This document shows positions 1-8,078 of a stretch of 64,000 nt of DNA, in pieces. Location: NCBI RefSeq assembly GCF_008698145.1, contig NZ_RZNZ01000011.1, positions 44,353-108,352 on the forward strand, read 5' to 3'. The notes beneath the pieces were generated by a model that worked only from the letters and a program-made list of their open reading frames with translations, ran no database searches and was not told the DNA's origin. The translations under genes were made by a program, and so were the position numbers. Within the stretch, counting starts at the first letter, position 1; each line of letters begins with the position of its first letter. The DNA comes from Bifidobacterium vespertilionis. Lineage in GTDB: Bacteria > Actinomycetota > Actinomycetes > Actinomycetales > Bifidobacteriaceae.

Positions 1-981
1 TATGTGGGGTACGGCACCGAATCCTATTCGCGTCTCATCTGCCGTACCGTGCGCGCCCCGGAGAACGGCGAGGCCGGTGTGCTCATGCGTGGCATCCGCG
101 GCATGCTCACCGTGCCCGCCCCGCGCACGCAGGTGCGCATCACCGTGGACCGTCGTCCGCTCGAAACCGTGCAGGTGGGCGTCTCCGAGGTGTACGACGC
201 GGTCGATCCGTCCAAGGATCAGCCCAGCAGCTTCGCGATCTCCGACGATGCCGGCTACCTCGATCTGGTGGCCGAACACCATATGTCGCCCGGCGTGCAT
301 CAGGTGACCTACAGCGTGGAGCGCCGCCGCGACGTGGCCGCCCCGCTGTTCACCATCCCCTCCGAGGCGCAGGTGGGCATCATCTCCGACGTGGACGACA
401 CGATCATGGTCACGCAGGCCCCCACCCTGTGGAAGGCCGCGTACAACCTGCTGTTCCTGAACCCCCGCAAGCGCGCGGTGGTGCCCGGCATGAACGTGCT
501 GTACTCCAAGATCGCGGACCTGTTCCCGGACGCCCCGTTCTTCTACCTGTCCACCTCGCCGTGGAACGTGGAGACCTCCATCCGCCATTTCATCCGCTAT
601 CAGGGTTACCCGGAGGGGCCGCTGCTGCTGCGCGACCTCGATCCGCGGCCCAAGACCTTCATCCCCACCGGCGTGCAGCACAAGCTCGAATTCGCCGAGC
701 AGCTCATGGCCGACTTCCCGCACATGCGGTTCATCCTGATCGGCGACGACGGGCAGAAGGATCCCACCACCTACGCCACGATCGCCAAGCGGTACCCGGG
801 GCGCGTGATCTGCATCGCCATCCGCCAGCTCACGCCGCGCGAGGCGTCGGTCATGCCCATGCAGATCGCCGGCATGACCACCACCCAGCCCATCCCGGTC
901 ACCGATGTGCCGGTGTTCATGGGTCCCACAGGCTCGAACCTCATGAGGACCATGCTGCCGTTCCTGAAGCACAACGTGTGA
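1..981 (+). CDS. App1 family phosphatase (DUF2183), 5' end outside window
   Basis: The reading frame is open at the left edge of the window, so the N-terminus is missing; 326 codons are visible before TGA. The central motif SDVDDTIMVT (about residues 128-137 of the visible part) is the DxDxT nucleophile motif of the HAD-like App1 phosphatidate phosphatase domain. The later segments FYLSTSPWN and ILIGDDGQKDP match the family's second and third motifs. The N-terminal part resembles the beta-rich domain usually found before this domain in bacterial proteins. Family knowledge suggests phosphatase activity on a lipid or other phosphate ester; the substrate is not readable from sequence. I see no clear terminator before the next gene. 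Confidence 0.8.
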   Translation, partial: YVGYGTESYSRLICRTVRAPENGEAGVLMRGIRGMLTVPAPRTQVRITVDRRPLETVQVGVSEVYDAVDPSKDQPSSFAISDDAGYLDLVAEHHMSPGVHQVTYSVERRRDVAAPLFTIPSEAQVGIISDVDDTIMVTQAPTLWKAAYNLLFLNPRKRAVVPGMNVLYSKIADLFPDAPFFYLSTSPWNVETSIRHFIRYQGYPEGPLLLRDLDPRPKTFIPTGVQHKLEFAEQLMADFPHMRFILIGDDGQKDPTTYATIAKRYPGRVICIAIRQLTPREASVMPMQIAGMTTTQPIPVTDVPVFMGPTGSNLMRTMLPFLKHNV

Positions 982-988
982 GCGGGGA

Positions 989-1019
989 TTGTCCGTTCGG
1001 CCCCGCGCCGGTGTAGCAT
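989..1019 (+). promoter_or_regulatory. Promoter of oligopeptidase B gene, leaderless type
   Basis: TTGTCC (989-994) and TAGCAT (1014-1019) are separated by 19 bp. The ATG at 1030 lies 10 nt past the -10 box and has no Shine-Dalgarno sequence, so transcription probably starts at or next to the start codon. Confidence 0.5.
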
Positions 1020-1029
1020 GGTCCCCACT

Positions 1030-3384
1030 ATGACTGCAACGACTGCATACCGAAACGACTATCCCGCCGCGGTCCGCGAACCCAAGGACCGGTCCTTCCA
1101 CGGCGACCTGTTCTCCGACCCCTATGAGTGGATGCGGGCCAAGGATGATCCGCGCACGCAGGAGTTCGTGCGCGGGCAGAACGCCTATGCCGAGGAGCGC
1201 ATGAAGCCCCTTGCGGGACTGCGCGCCAAACTGTTCGACGAACTCAAGTCGCGCGTGCAGCAGACCGACATGTCCGTGCCCACGCGCGTGAACGGCTACT
1301 GGTACTTCGCCCGCACACAGGAGGGCCGCCAGTATGCCACGCAGTGCCGCATCCCGGTGGCCGGTCCGGACGACTGGACCCCGCCCGAGGTGGATCCCGA
1401 GGCCGCGCCCGGATCCATGCCCGGCGAGGAGATTGTGTTCGATGCAAACGCCGAGGCCGAAGGGCACGATTTCTTCCGGCTGGGCGGCATCGATCTGAGC
1501 CGCGACGGCCGGTGGATGCTCTACGGCGTCGACGTCAAGGGCGACGAGCGGTACGATCTCAAGATCCGGGACCTCAACACCGGGCGCGATCTGCCGGAAA
1601 CGATCGAGCAGGTGTCCGCCGGCGGATGCCTGACCCCGGACGGCAAGTGGGCGTTCTACGTGAAGGTGGACGACGCCTGGCGGCCGTATGCCGTGTGGCG
1701 CCACCGCGTGGGCACCGACGCCGCCGAGGACGTGGAGGCGTGGCGCGAGGACGACGAGCGCTTCTGGGTGGGCGTGGGCATGAGCTTCGACGAGCGCAAC
1801 ATCGTGATCGGCACCGGCTCCAAAACCACCACCGAGGTGCTCACCCTGTCCGTGGATGATCCGACGGGCCTCTTCCAGCCGTTCATCCCGCGTCGCGAGG
1901 GCATCGAATACGATGTGAGCTTCGCGTGCTTCGAGGGCGCCGGGGACGATGGGGCGGACGTGCCCGTGGCGATCGTGTACCACAACGTCAGCAATCCGAA
2001 CTTCCAGATCAACGTGATCGACATGCGCCGCCACGAGCCGCCGTATGCGCTGGACGAGGGCGTGGTCGTGGCCGCCGGATCGCCCTACGGCTGCGAGCGC
2101 GGCGGGGAGTGCTCGGGCATGCCGGTGGGCCGGCCCTACCGCAATCCGGACAATCCGGCGATTCTGGACGGGGCGAGCGGATTGGGGATCGAGGGCATCG
2201 CGATCCACCGCCACTTCGTGCTGCTGTCCTACCGCGCCGACGGTCTGCCGCATCTGGCCGTGATGACCAAGCAGGCGGCCGTGGAGGACTGGCGGGCCGG
2301 GCGTCCCTGGCGGTTCGAGGAGCTGCATCCCAGGCCGTCCGCGCCGCTGCGGAACCCCCATGCGGAGCGGCTGTATTCGATCGGCGCCGGCGGCAACCCG
2401 TCCTACGAGGCTCCTCGGCTGCGCTACTCCTTCGGCAGCTACACCCTGCCCGGCGAGCTGCACGAGTTCGATCCGGCCACCGGCGAGGACGTACTCCTCA
2501 AGCGCGTCAGGGTGTTGGGCGACTTCGACCCCGAGGACTACGTGGAGCACCGGCTGTGGATCACCGCGCGCGACGGCGAGCGGATCCCCGTGTCGCTGGT
2601 GTGGAGGCCGTCCGTGTGCCATCCGCAGATCGAGGGAAGTCCGGCGCCCATGTTCATCACCGGCTACGGCGCCTACGAGTACAGCCTCGACCCGGGTTTC
2701 TCCGTGCCGCGCCTGAGCCTGCTGGACCGCGGTGTGCTGTATGCGGTGGCGCACATCCGGGGCGGCGGCGAGATGGGCCGCGCATGGTACGAGCAGGGGC
2801 GCAGGCTCAACAAGAAGCACAGCTTCGAGGACTTCGTGGACGTCACGCGCGCGCTGGAGGAGGAAGGCTGGGCCGATCCGAAGCGCACAGTGGCCAATGG
2901 CGGATCCGCGGGCGGCCTGCTGATGGGCGCGGTGGCCAACATGGCCCCGGACCTGTACGCCGGCGTGGAGGCGGACGTGCCCTTCGTGGACGCGCTCACC
3001 TCGATCCTCAACCCTGATCTGCCGCTTACGGTGACCGAATGGGACGAGTGGGGCGACCCACTGCACGATGCCTCCGTGTACGACTACATGAAGTCCTACA
3101 CACCTTACGAGAACGTGCCCACGGCCGCCGAGCGCCTGGCGCGGTTCGGGACCGATCATTTCCCGCGGATCTTCGTCACCACGTCCATGAACGACACGCG
3201 CGTGCTGTACGTGGAGCCGCTCAAGTGGATCGCGCGTCTGCAGGAGCCCGAGGTGGGCGCCGACGCGATCGTGAAGATCGAGGTGGAGGCCGGCCACGGC
3301 GGCACCAGCGGGCGGTACAAGCAGTGGGAGGAGATCTCCTACGAGAACGCCTGGTGCCTGTGGATCATGGGGCTGCGGGAGTAG
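1030..3384 (+). CDS. ptrB: S9 family peptidase, oligopeptidase B
   Basis: A 784-residue prolyl-oligopeptidase-family serine peptidase that should cut short cytosolic peptides after basic residues. It has the expected N-terminal beta-propeller half and C-terminal alpha/beta-hydrolase half. The nucleophile serine is in NGGSAGG (Ser626 from this start), the acid in TSMNDTRVLY and the histidine in EAGHGGTSGRY. The IRGGGEMGRAWYEQG and LNKKHSFEDF segments are typical of PtrB. An ATG at 1018 is in frame, but it lies inside the -10 box, so I chose the ATG at 1030. No signal peptide is seen. It is about 85 residues longer than the E. coli enzyme, with extra sequence around residues 110-140 and 340-370. 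Confidence 0.9.
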   Translation: MTATTAYRNDYPAAVREPKDRSFHGDLFSDPYEWMRAKDDPRTQEFVRGQNAYAEERMKPLAGLRAKLFDELKSRVQQTDMSVPTRVNGYWYFARTQEGRQYATQCRIPVAGPDDWTPPEVDPEAAPGSMPGEEIVFDANAEAEGHDFFRLGGIDLSRDGRWMLYGVDVKGDERYDLKIRDLNTGRDLPETIEQVSAGGCLTPDGKWAFYVKVDDAWRPYAVWRHRVGTDAAEDVEAWREDDERFWVGVGMSFDERNIVIGTGSKTTTEVLTLSVDDPTGLFQPFIPRREGIEYDVSFACFEGAGDDGADVPVAIVYHNVSNPNFQINVIDMRRHEPPYALDEGVVVAAGSPYGCERGGECSGMPVGRPYRNPDNPAILDGASGLGIEGIAIHRHFVLLSYRADGLPHLAVMTKQAAVEDWRAGRPWRFEELHPRPSAPLRNPHAERLYSIGAGGNPSYEAPRLRYSFGSYTLPGELHEFDPATGEDVLLKRVRVLGDFDPEDYVEHRLWITARDGERIPVSLVWRPSVCHPQIEGSPAPMFITGYGAYEYSLDPGFSVPRLSLLDRGVLYAVAHIRGGGEMGRAWYEQGRRLNKKHSFEDFVDVTRALEEEGWADPKRTVANGGSAGGLLMGAVANMAPDLYAGVEADVPFVDALTSILNPDLPLTVTEWDEWGDPLHDASVYDYMKSYTPYENVPTAAERLARFGTDHFPRIFVTTSMNDTRVLYVEPLKWIARLQEPEVGADAIVKIEVEAGHGGTSGRYKQWEEISYENAWCLWIMGLRE

Positions 3385-3456
3385 CGCTGCCGTGCCCGCC
3401 GGCCGGATCGGTGTCCACTTGCTGAGCGGCATCGATCCGGCCCATGGGCGCGCGAG

Positions 3457-3462
3457 TAGTCT
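3457..3462 (+). promoter_or_regulatory. -10 box of leuB, leaderless type
   Basis: TAGTCT sits 8 nt before the leuB ATG, and no Shine-Dalgarno sequence is present. I found no convincing -35 box at normal spacing. Confidence 0.4.
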
Positions 3463-3470
3463 GCCGTGCT

Positions 3471-4502
3471 ATGAGCAAGTCATACACAATCGCCGTCATC
3501 CCCGGCGACGGCATCGGCAAGGAAGTCACCCCCTGGGCCCAGGCGGCTCTTGAAAAGGCCGCCGAGGGCGAGGCATCGTTCACCTACGAGCAATTCGATC
3601 TGGGTGCCGAGCGCTATCTGCGCGACGGCGCGATCCTCCCCGAGGACGAGGAGAACCGCATCAAGGCCACCGACGCGATCCTGCTGGGCGCCGTGGGCGA
3701 CCCGCGCATCAAGGCCGGCATTCTGGAGCGCGGACTGCTGCTGAAGCTGCGCTTCGATCTGGACCAGTACGTCAACCTGCGCCCGTCCAAGCTGTACAAG
3801 GGCGTCACCTCCCCGCTCGCCAACCCGGGCGACATCGACTTCGTGGTGGTCCGCGAGGGCACCGAGGGCCTGTACTGCGGCGCCGGCGGTGCGGTCCGCC
3901 GCGACACCCCCAACGAGGTGGCCACCGAGGTGTCCATCAACACCGCGTACGGCGTGGAGCGCGTGGTCCGCTACGCTTTCCAGCTGGCCATGAAGCGCCG
4001 CAAGCATGTCACGCTGGTGCACAAGAAGAACGTGCTCATCAACGCCGGCGACATGTGGCAGCGCATCGTGGACCGCGTGGGCGAGGAGTTCCCCGAGGTC
4101 ACGCACGACTACTCCCACATCGACGCGGCCACCATCTACCTGGTCTCCGACCCGTCGCGCTTCGACGTGATCCTCACGGACAACCTCTTCGGTGACATCC
4201 TGACCGACGAGGCAGGCGCCGTGGTGGGCGGCGTGGGCTACTCCGCGTCCGGCTGCATCAACGCCTCCAACGAGTTCCCGTCCATGTTCGAGCCGATCCA
4301 CGGTTCCGCCCCGGACATCGCCGGCAAGGGCATCGCGAACCCCACGGCCGCGATCCTCTCCGCCGCCATGCTGCTGCGCCACCTCGGCTTCGATGCGGCC
4401 GCCGCGAAGATCGACGCGGCCGTCGAGGCGGACATCGAGGAGCTGGGCTCCACCACGCGCACCACCGAGCAGGTGGGCAAGGACATTCTGGCCCGCATCT
4501 GA
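3471..4502 (+). CDS. leuB: 3-isopropylmalate dehydrogenase
   Basis: A 343-residue NAD-dependent beta-decarboxylating dehydrogenase of leucine synthesis, of the length usual for the actinobacterial branch. The start [13 protein letters not shown] is the family's nucleotide-binding opening. [12 protein letters not shown] carries the substrate-binding arginines, and [15 protein letters not shown] is the metal- and substrate-binding aspartate motif. [19 protein letters not shown] is the C-terminal NAD-binding signature. The ATG at 3471 is preferred over an in-frame upstream start at 3444, because alignment begins at MSKSYTIAV and a -10-like TAGTCT lies just upstream. No other leucine gene is adjacent. 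A clear terminator follows. Confidence 0.92.
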   Translation: MSKSYTIAVIPGDGIGKEVTPWAQAALEKAAEGEASFTYEQFDLGAERYLRDGAILPEDEENRIKATDAILLGAVGDPRIKAGILERGLLLKLRFDLDQYVNLRPSKLYKGVTSPLANPGDIDFVVVREGTEGLYCGAGGAVRRDTPNEVATEVSINTAYGVERVVRYAFQLAMKRRKHVTLVHKKNVLINAGDMWQRIVDRVGEEFPEVTHDYSHIDAATIYLVSDPSRFDVILTDNLFGDILTDEAGAVVGGVGYSASGCINASNEFPSMFEPIHGSAPDIAGKGIANPTAAILSAAMLLRHLGFDAAAAKIDAAVEADIEELGSTTRTTEQVGKDILARI

Positions 4503-4540
4503 CCTGCATTCGGTCTGGGCTCGGCGTGCGGATCTTACGG

Positions 4541-4584
4541 AACGGACACCGGTCGTGGCATCCCCGTGGCTTGGTGTCCGTTTT
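4541..4584 (+). terminator. Rho-independent terminator after leuB
   Basis: The 10-bp perfect arms AACGGACACC (4541-4550) and GGTGTCCGTT (4573-4582) enclose a 22-nt loop and are followed by TTC. The gene-free stretch 4585-5118 beyond it holds the two repeat sets listed next. Confidence 0.7.
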
Positions 4585-4661
4585 CATATCGGCACGGGTT
4601 TGGTCCGGTTTCGTCGGTCCGGCTTGGTGGCCCGGGCTTGGCGGTCTGGTTTCAGAGTCCT

Positions 4662-4865
4662 TTCTGTAAATCCGTTACAGAACGTGCGTCTGAGAGGGTC
4701 TTTCGCAGTCGCTTCTGTAACGGATTTACAAAACGTGCCGATTGGAGGGGTCTTCGAGGTGCGTTCTGTAAATCCGTTACAGAATGTGCGCCGGAGAGAC
4801 GCCCGGGATGCCCGTTTTGTAACGCCGTTACGGAACGTGCCGATTGACGTGGCCTTCGAGGTGCT
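4662..4865 (+). repeat. Four-copy array of 21-bp palindromes with an exact 51-bp period
   Basis: Palindromes of the form TTCTGTAA-n5-TTACAGAA start at 4662, 4713, 4764 and 4815, exactly 51 bp apart. The 5-bp core runs as ATCCG in copies 1 and 3, as its reverse complement CGGAT in copy 2, and as CGCCG in copy 4. The 30-bp spacers are less conserved, but those of copies 2 and 4 are close relatives (CGTGCCGATTG...CTTCGAGGTGC). Arm differences are few: TTACAAAA in copy 2, and TTTTGTAA with TTACGGAA in copy 4. The array is intergenic. I do not recognise it. Confidence 0.85.
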
Positions 4866-5073
4866 CATTATGCGTCTTGGAAATCCAGAGTGAACGGATC
4901 GGATGTGCGGGTTCTGCATGGCGTTCTGCATTGAGTCCGTCGGCCATCGGATTTGCTCATTCTGATTCCGGTTCTGCACAGAGTGAGCAAGTTTGCTGTC
5001 TTGCGGTCGATTTCTGGCTGTAGGACATCGGATTTGCTCATTCTGGCCTCGTGGATTCGTAGAGTGAGCGGAT
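4862..5073 (+). repeat. Three dispersed ~40-bp imperfect palindromes upstream of the lipoate-ligase gene
   Basis: Each unit has TGCTCATT (4862, 4954, 5035) followed 25-26 bp later by AGAGTGA (4887, 4980, 5061). Units 2 and 3 share longer arms, TTTGCTCATTCTG and AGAGTGAGC. Arm pairing is 10 of 11 in unit 2. Centre spacing is 92 and 81 bp. The first unit abuts the 51-bp array. Confidence 0.7.
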
Positions 5074-5118
5074 CGCTGAGCGAATCGGCGGTATGGTGGG
5101 AGCAATGGTCGGAATCAG

Positions 5119-6582
5119 ATGATCGGGGGAGTGATGGCTGACATACGGTGTGACGGGCGCGATGGTCGCAATGGGCATGATGCCGACGGTGGTTGGCGTC
5201 GCGGCGAGTGCAAGATGCCAGGCGGCAAGCTGGTGGCGGTCGGCATCGGCCCCGCGGCGGATGGGGACGATGGTACGGTCAAGGCCCGGATCGACGGGGA
5301 TTTTTTCGTGGAGGGCGATGCGTCGGCCGCGCGCGGGCTGCTGCATGAGTTGGAGCGTGCGATCGTCGCGTATGCGGGGGAGTCGCAGGGAGTGCCCGCT
5401 GATCCCGTCGTCGCGTCCTGTGCGGGGTCCGCGGCCAAGGCAATGTCTGATTTGTCCGATCGGCTGGCTGCGGTGATGGGCCGATGGCCGGAGGTGACGA
5501 TGGTCGGCGCGAACGCCCGCACGATCGCCACGGCGGCTTTGCGCGCGATGGGCGCCGATGTGGCGGTTGCGTCTTCGCCCGCTCCGCAGCCCATGGCCGA
5601 TCGGCAGGCCGCGGCAGGCCGGAAAATCGTGGCCGGTCAGTCCATGCCTAACCAGACCGCATCCGCCCCGCAACTGCCCGGTCTGATCGTGCTCAGGGAC
5701 GTGCCGCGTGAGCCCGCCATGCAGTTGGCCCTGGATCAGGCGTGCGCGGAGGCCGTGGCCGCCGGTCGCATGGGGCCGATCATCCGGCTGTGGCAATGGG
5801 ATCGGCCGGCCGTGGTGATTGGACGGTTCCAGTCGCTCGCCAACGAGGTGGATCTCGATCAGGCCGCGGCGGAGGGCGTGACGGTCGTGCGGCGCATCAC
5901 CGGCGGCGGCGCGATGTTCGCCGAGCCGGAATCGGTGATCACCTACTCGCTCGTCGCGCCGCTTGACGTCGTGGCCGGCGTGGGAATCGGCGAATCGTAC
6001 CATCGTTGCGATCAGTGGGTGCTGGATGCGCTGCTGTCACTCGGAATCGAGGCGCGGTACCAGCCGATCAACGACATCGCATCGCCCTTGGGCAAGATCG
6101 GCGGGGCTGCCCAGCGGCGATTCCCGCCCGTGGGCTCGGCCGATGCCTCAGGGGCCGCGCGCACCGCGCAGACCGCGCAAGCTCCCGGTGCCGTGCTGCA
6201 CCACACGATGCTGTCGTACAACATCGACGCGGCCAAGATGACGCGGATCCTGCGGATTTCCCGGGAGAAGATGTCCGACAAGGCCGTCAAGTCGGCCGCC
6301 AAGCGCGTCGATCCGCTGCGCTCGCAGACCGGTCTGGCGCGCGCGCAGGTGATCGACCGCATGATCGGCGTGCTCACGGATCCGGCGGGACCGTACCGCG
6401 CGCGGCTGTGCGAGCCTGGACCGACGGAGAAGGCAAGCGGCGCGGTCGGTCCGGGCAATGCGGCGGGTCTGGACAGTGTGGTCGGTCTGGATAGGGCGAT
6501 CCCCCCGCAGGTGATCGCCCGTGCCGAAGAGCTGGCCCGGGACCGGTTCTCCACGCCGGAATGGACCGCGATCATCCCGTAG
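5119..6582 (+). CDS. lplA: Lipoate-protein ligase A family protein with N-terminal accessory-like domain
   Basis: A 487-residue protein. Residues about 200-435 form an LplA/biotin-ligase-like catalytic domain. It has RITGGGAMF, and PLGKIGGAAQRR carries the expected catalytic lysine (about Lys326), followed by HHTML. Residues about 30-110 (GGKLVAV...IDGDFFVEG...LHELERAI) resemble the LplB/C-terminal accessory domain of lipoate ligases, here placed first. A 60-residue Ala-rich segment links the two. The start is uncertain: ATG 5119 or ATG 5134; GGGGGAG lies only 2 nt before the latter. A -10-like TATGGT is at 5092-5097. The acceptor is unclear, since I see no lipoyl-dependent enzyme here. It stands alone between palindrome arrays. 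Confidence 0.8.
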   Translation: MIGGVMADIRCDGRDGRNGHDADGGWRRGECKMPGGKLVAVGIGPAADGDDGTVKARIDGDFFVEGDASAARGLLHELERAIVAYAGESQGVPADPVVASCAGSAAKAMSDLSDRLAAVMGRWPEVTMVGANARTIATAALRAMGADVAVASSPAPQPMADRQAAAGRKIVAGQSMPNQTASAPQLPGLIVLRDVPREPAMQLALDQACAEAVAAGRMGPIIRLWQWDRPAVVIGRFQSLANEVDLDQAAAEGVTVVRRITGGGAMFAEPESVITYSLVAPLDVVAGVGIGESYHRCDQWVLDALLSLGIEARYQPINDIASPLGKIGGAAQRRFPPVGSADASGAARTAQTAQAPGAVLHHTMLSYNIDAAKMTRILRISREKMSDKAVKSAAKRVDPLRSQTGLARAQVIDRMIGVLTDPAGPYRARLCEPGPTEKASGAVGPGNAAGLDSVVGLDRAIPPQVIARAEELARDRFSTPEWTAIIP

Positions 6583-6643
6583 CCTGGCTGGCCGCGGTCG
6601 GATTCCGTCATCCTGTACAGAGCGCATGCCCGGGACGACGCCT

Positions 6644-6950
6644 GTGTCTCAAGTCGCATCCAAATCCGGAATTGGATGTGATTTCGGACGCGCTGAATGC
6701 CTCTGTGTCTGCCTCTGTGTCTCAAGTCGCATCCATTCCCATGATTGGTGGTGATTTGAGACGCAGTTGCCCCTCCCCGCGTCTCAAGTCGCCACCGAAA
6801 TGGGAAGTGGTGGTGATTTGAGACGCGGTTCGGCTTTCCTGTGTCTCAAACCACCTCCAATTCCGAAAACGGGTGCGAAACGAGACGCAGGAAGAGCCAC
6901 CTGTGTCTCAAACCGCTGCCGAATCCGACAATGGATGCGATTTGAGACAC
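6644..6950 (+). repeat. Five-copy array of 48-bp palindromes, 62-bp period
   Basis: Near-palindromic 48-bp units occupy 6644-6691, 6717-6764, 6779-6826, 6841-6888 and 6903-6950. The outer arms read GTGTCTCAA and TTGAGACAC (or GCGTCTC/GAGACGC). The last three steps are exactly 62 bp, and the first step is 73 bp. The inner arms (CGCATCC/GGATGCG) co-vary between copies. The 12-bp core carries ATTCC-like sequence in either orientation. This is intergenic, downstream of the lipoate-ligase gene. Confidence 0.85.
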
Positions 6951-7066
6951 GGGACATTATGGGGCACGGGACATTATGGGGCACGGGACGCCGGGGCACA
7001 GGATGCCGTAGCGCACAGGATGCCGTAGCGCACGGGACGTCGAAGGGCGCGGGGCGTCGTAGGGCA
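6948..7066 (+). repeat. 17-bp tandem repeat, about seven copies
   Basis: The units run CACGGGACATTATGGGG (twice, identical), a 15-bp CACGGGACGCCGGGG, CACAGGATGCCGTAGCG (twice, identical), CACGGGACGTCGAAGGG and CGCGGGGCGTCGTAGGG. The array begins inside the last 48-bp palindrome and ends about 55 bp before the -10 box of the Crp/Fnr gene. Confidence 0.8.
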
Positions 7067-7120
7067 CGGCACCGCCGGATGCGGATGGGACGATCCGCCC
7101 CCTGAGTCGCAATGGCAGGA

Positions 7121-7126
7121 TACAAT
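7121..7126 (+). promoter_or_regulatory. -10 box of the Crp/Fnr regulator gene
   Basis: TACAAT lies 50 nt before the start codon. No good -35 hexamer is visible at 16-18 bp. The leader between them has no obvious structure. Confidence 0.4.
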
Positions 7127-7175
7127 GTCTTCCCGTATTTAAGGTCGAGGAAGCCACGATCGCATGGAGGTGGGG

Positions 7176-7907
7176 ATGAGCGCAAGCAGCCCGGATGAGG
7201 TTCCGAACGAGATGCCGGACGCGGACAACGCCCTGCTCCAGACCGCGCTGTTCAAGCAGGTCTCGCCGGAGGAGGCCGCGCAGCTCATTCCCCATCTGAG
7301 GCGCTGGTCGCTCAACAAGGGCGGCACCATCTTCCGCGAGGGCGATGTGGACCACCGCATGTACATCCTCGAAAACGGCCGGGTCAAGCTCACCCGCACG
7401 TCCGACGACCATCGCGTGCAGCTGCTGAGCATCCACGGGCACGGCGAGATTCTGGGCGAGATCCCGGTGTTCGATCCCCACGGCGGTCCGCGCACGGCCA
7501 ATGCGGTGGCCATGACCAACAACACCGTGGTCGTCTCCCTGGAGCACGATGATCTGTTCGCGTGGCTGGACGAGCATCCCCGCGTGGCCGTGGACATGCT
7601 GCAGGTGCTGGCCGGCCGCATGCGCGCCAACAACGAGCGCATCTCCGATCTGGTGTTCATGGACGTGCCCGCCCGCCTTGCCAAGACGCTGCTGGATCTG
7701 GCCCGGCGGTTCGGCGAGCCGATGGAGGCCGGTCTGATGGTCCCGCACGATCTGACGCAGGAGGAGCTCGCCCAGTTGGTGGGCGCCTCGCGCGAGACCG
7801 TGAACAAGGCGCTGATGGACTTCGACAACCGCGGGTGGATCGCGCGCAAGGGCCGTTCGATCATCATCTTCCAGCCGGGCATGCTCATCCGCCGCTCCAA
7901 GCGGTAG
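7176..7907 (+). CDS. Crp/Fnr family transcriptional regulator
   Basis: A 243-residue regulator. Residues about 25-140 form a cyclic-nucleotide-binding-type beta-roll (GTIFREGDVDHRMYILENGRVKL ... GEILGEIPVFDP), followed by the dimer helix. The C-terminal winged helix contains LTQEELAQLVGASRETVNKAL. This layout matches the actinobacterial Crp/GlxR group, but it is divergent: the cAMP-contact segment reads GPRTANAVA where GlxR-type proteins have an R-T/S pair, so cAMP binding is possible but unproved. ATG 7176 is chosen because GGAGG (7166-7170) lies 5 nt upstream; an ATG at 7164 is in frame but has no such site. Its upstream region carries the 17-bp and 48-bp repeat arrays. Confidence 0.88.
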   Translation: MSASSPDEVPNEMPDADNALLQTALFKQVSPEEAAQLIPHLRRWSLNKGGTIFREGDVDHRMYILENGRVKLTRTSDDHRVQLLSIHGHGEILGEIPVFDPHGGPRTANAVAMTNNTVVVSLEHDDLFAWLDEHPRVAVDMLQVLAGRMRANNERISDLVFMDVPARLAKTLLDLARRFGEPMEAGLMVPHDLTQEELAQLVGASRETVNKALMDFDNRGWIARKGRSIIIFQPGMLIRRSKR

Positions 7908-8065
7908 CCGGGTGGCGACCGGGGCGGGCCGGGGCAGTCCGGTCAGACGGGCCGCGGACGGATCGGCAAACCCCTCCATCCAGCCGGTTTTCGGCGGGTT
8001 CCCAGCGAGTGGAGCTATGGTGATCGTTTGGATCCGAAGCCCGTCCACCGGTAGAGGCGGGCCCT

Positions 8066-8071
8066 TAGAAT
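8066..8071 (+). promoter_or_regulatory. -10 box of the penicillin-binding protein gene, leaderless type
   Basis: TAGAAT lies 7 nt before the chosen ATG at 8079, and no Shine-Dalgarno sequence lies between them. Confidence 0.5.
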
Positions 8072-8078
8072 GGGCAGC

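Noticed and set aside
4393..4893. A 166-codon frame whose translation repeats SVNPLQNV-like units, suggesting a repeat protein
   Set aside because: The 17-residue period only reflects the 51-bp DNA repeat. The frame overlaps the end of leuB and its terminator and has no ribosome-binding site.
4662..6950. Possible CRISPR arrays
   Set aside because: The repeated units are long palindromes, the intervening sequences are partly related, spacing is not that of spacers, and no cas gene is present.
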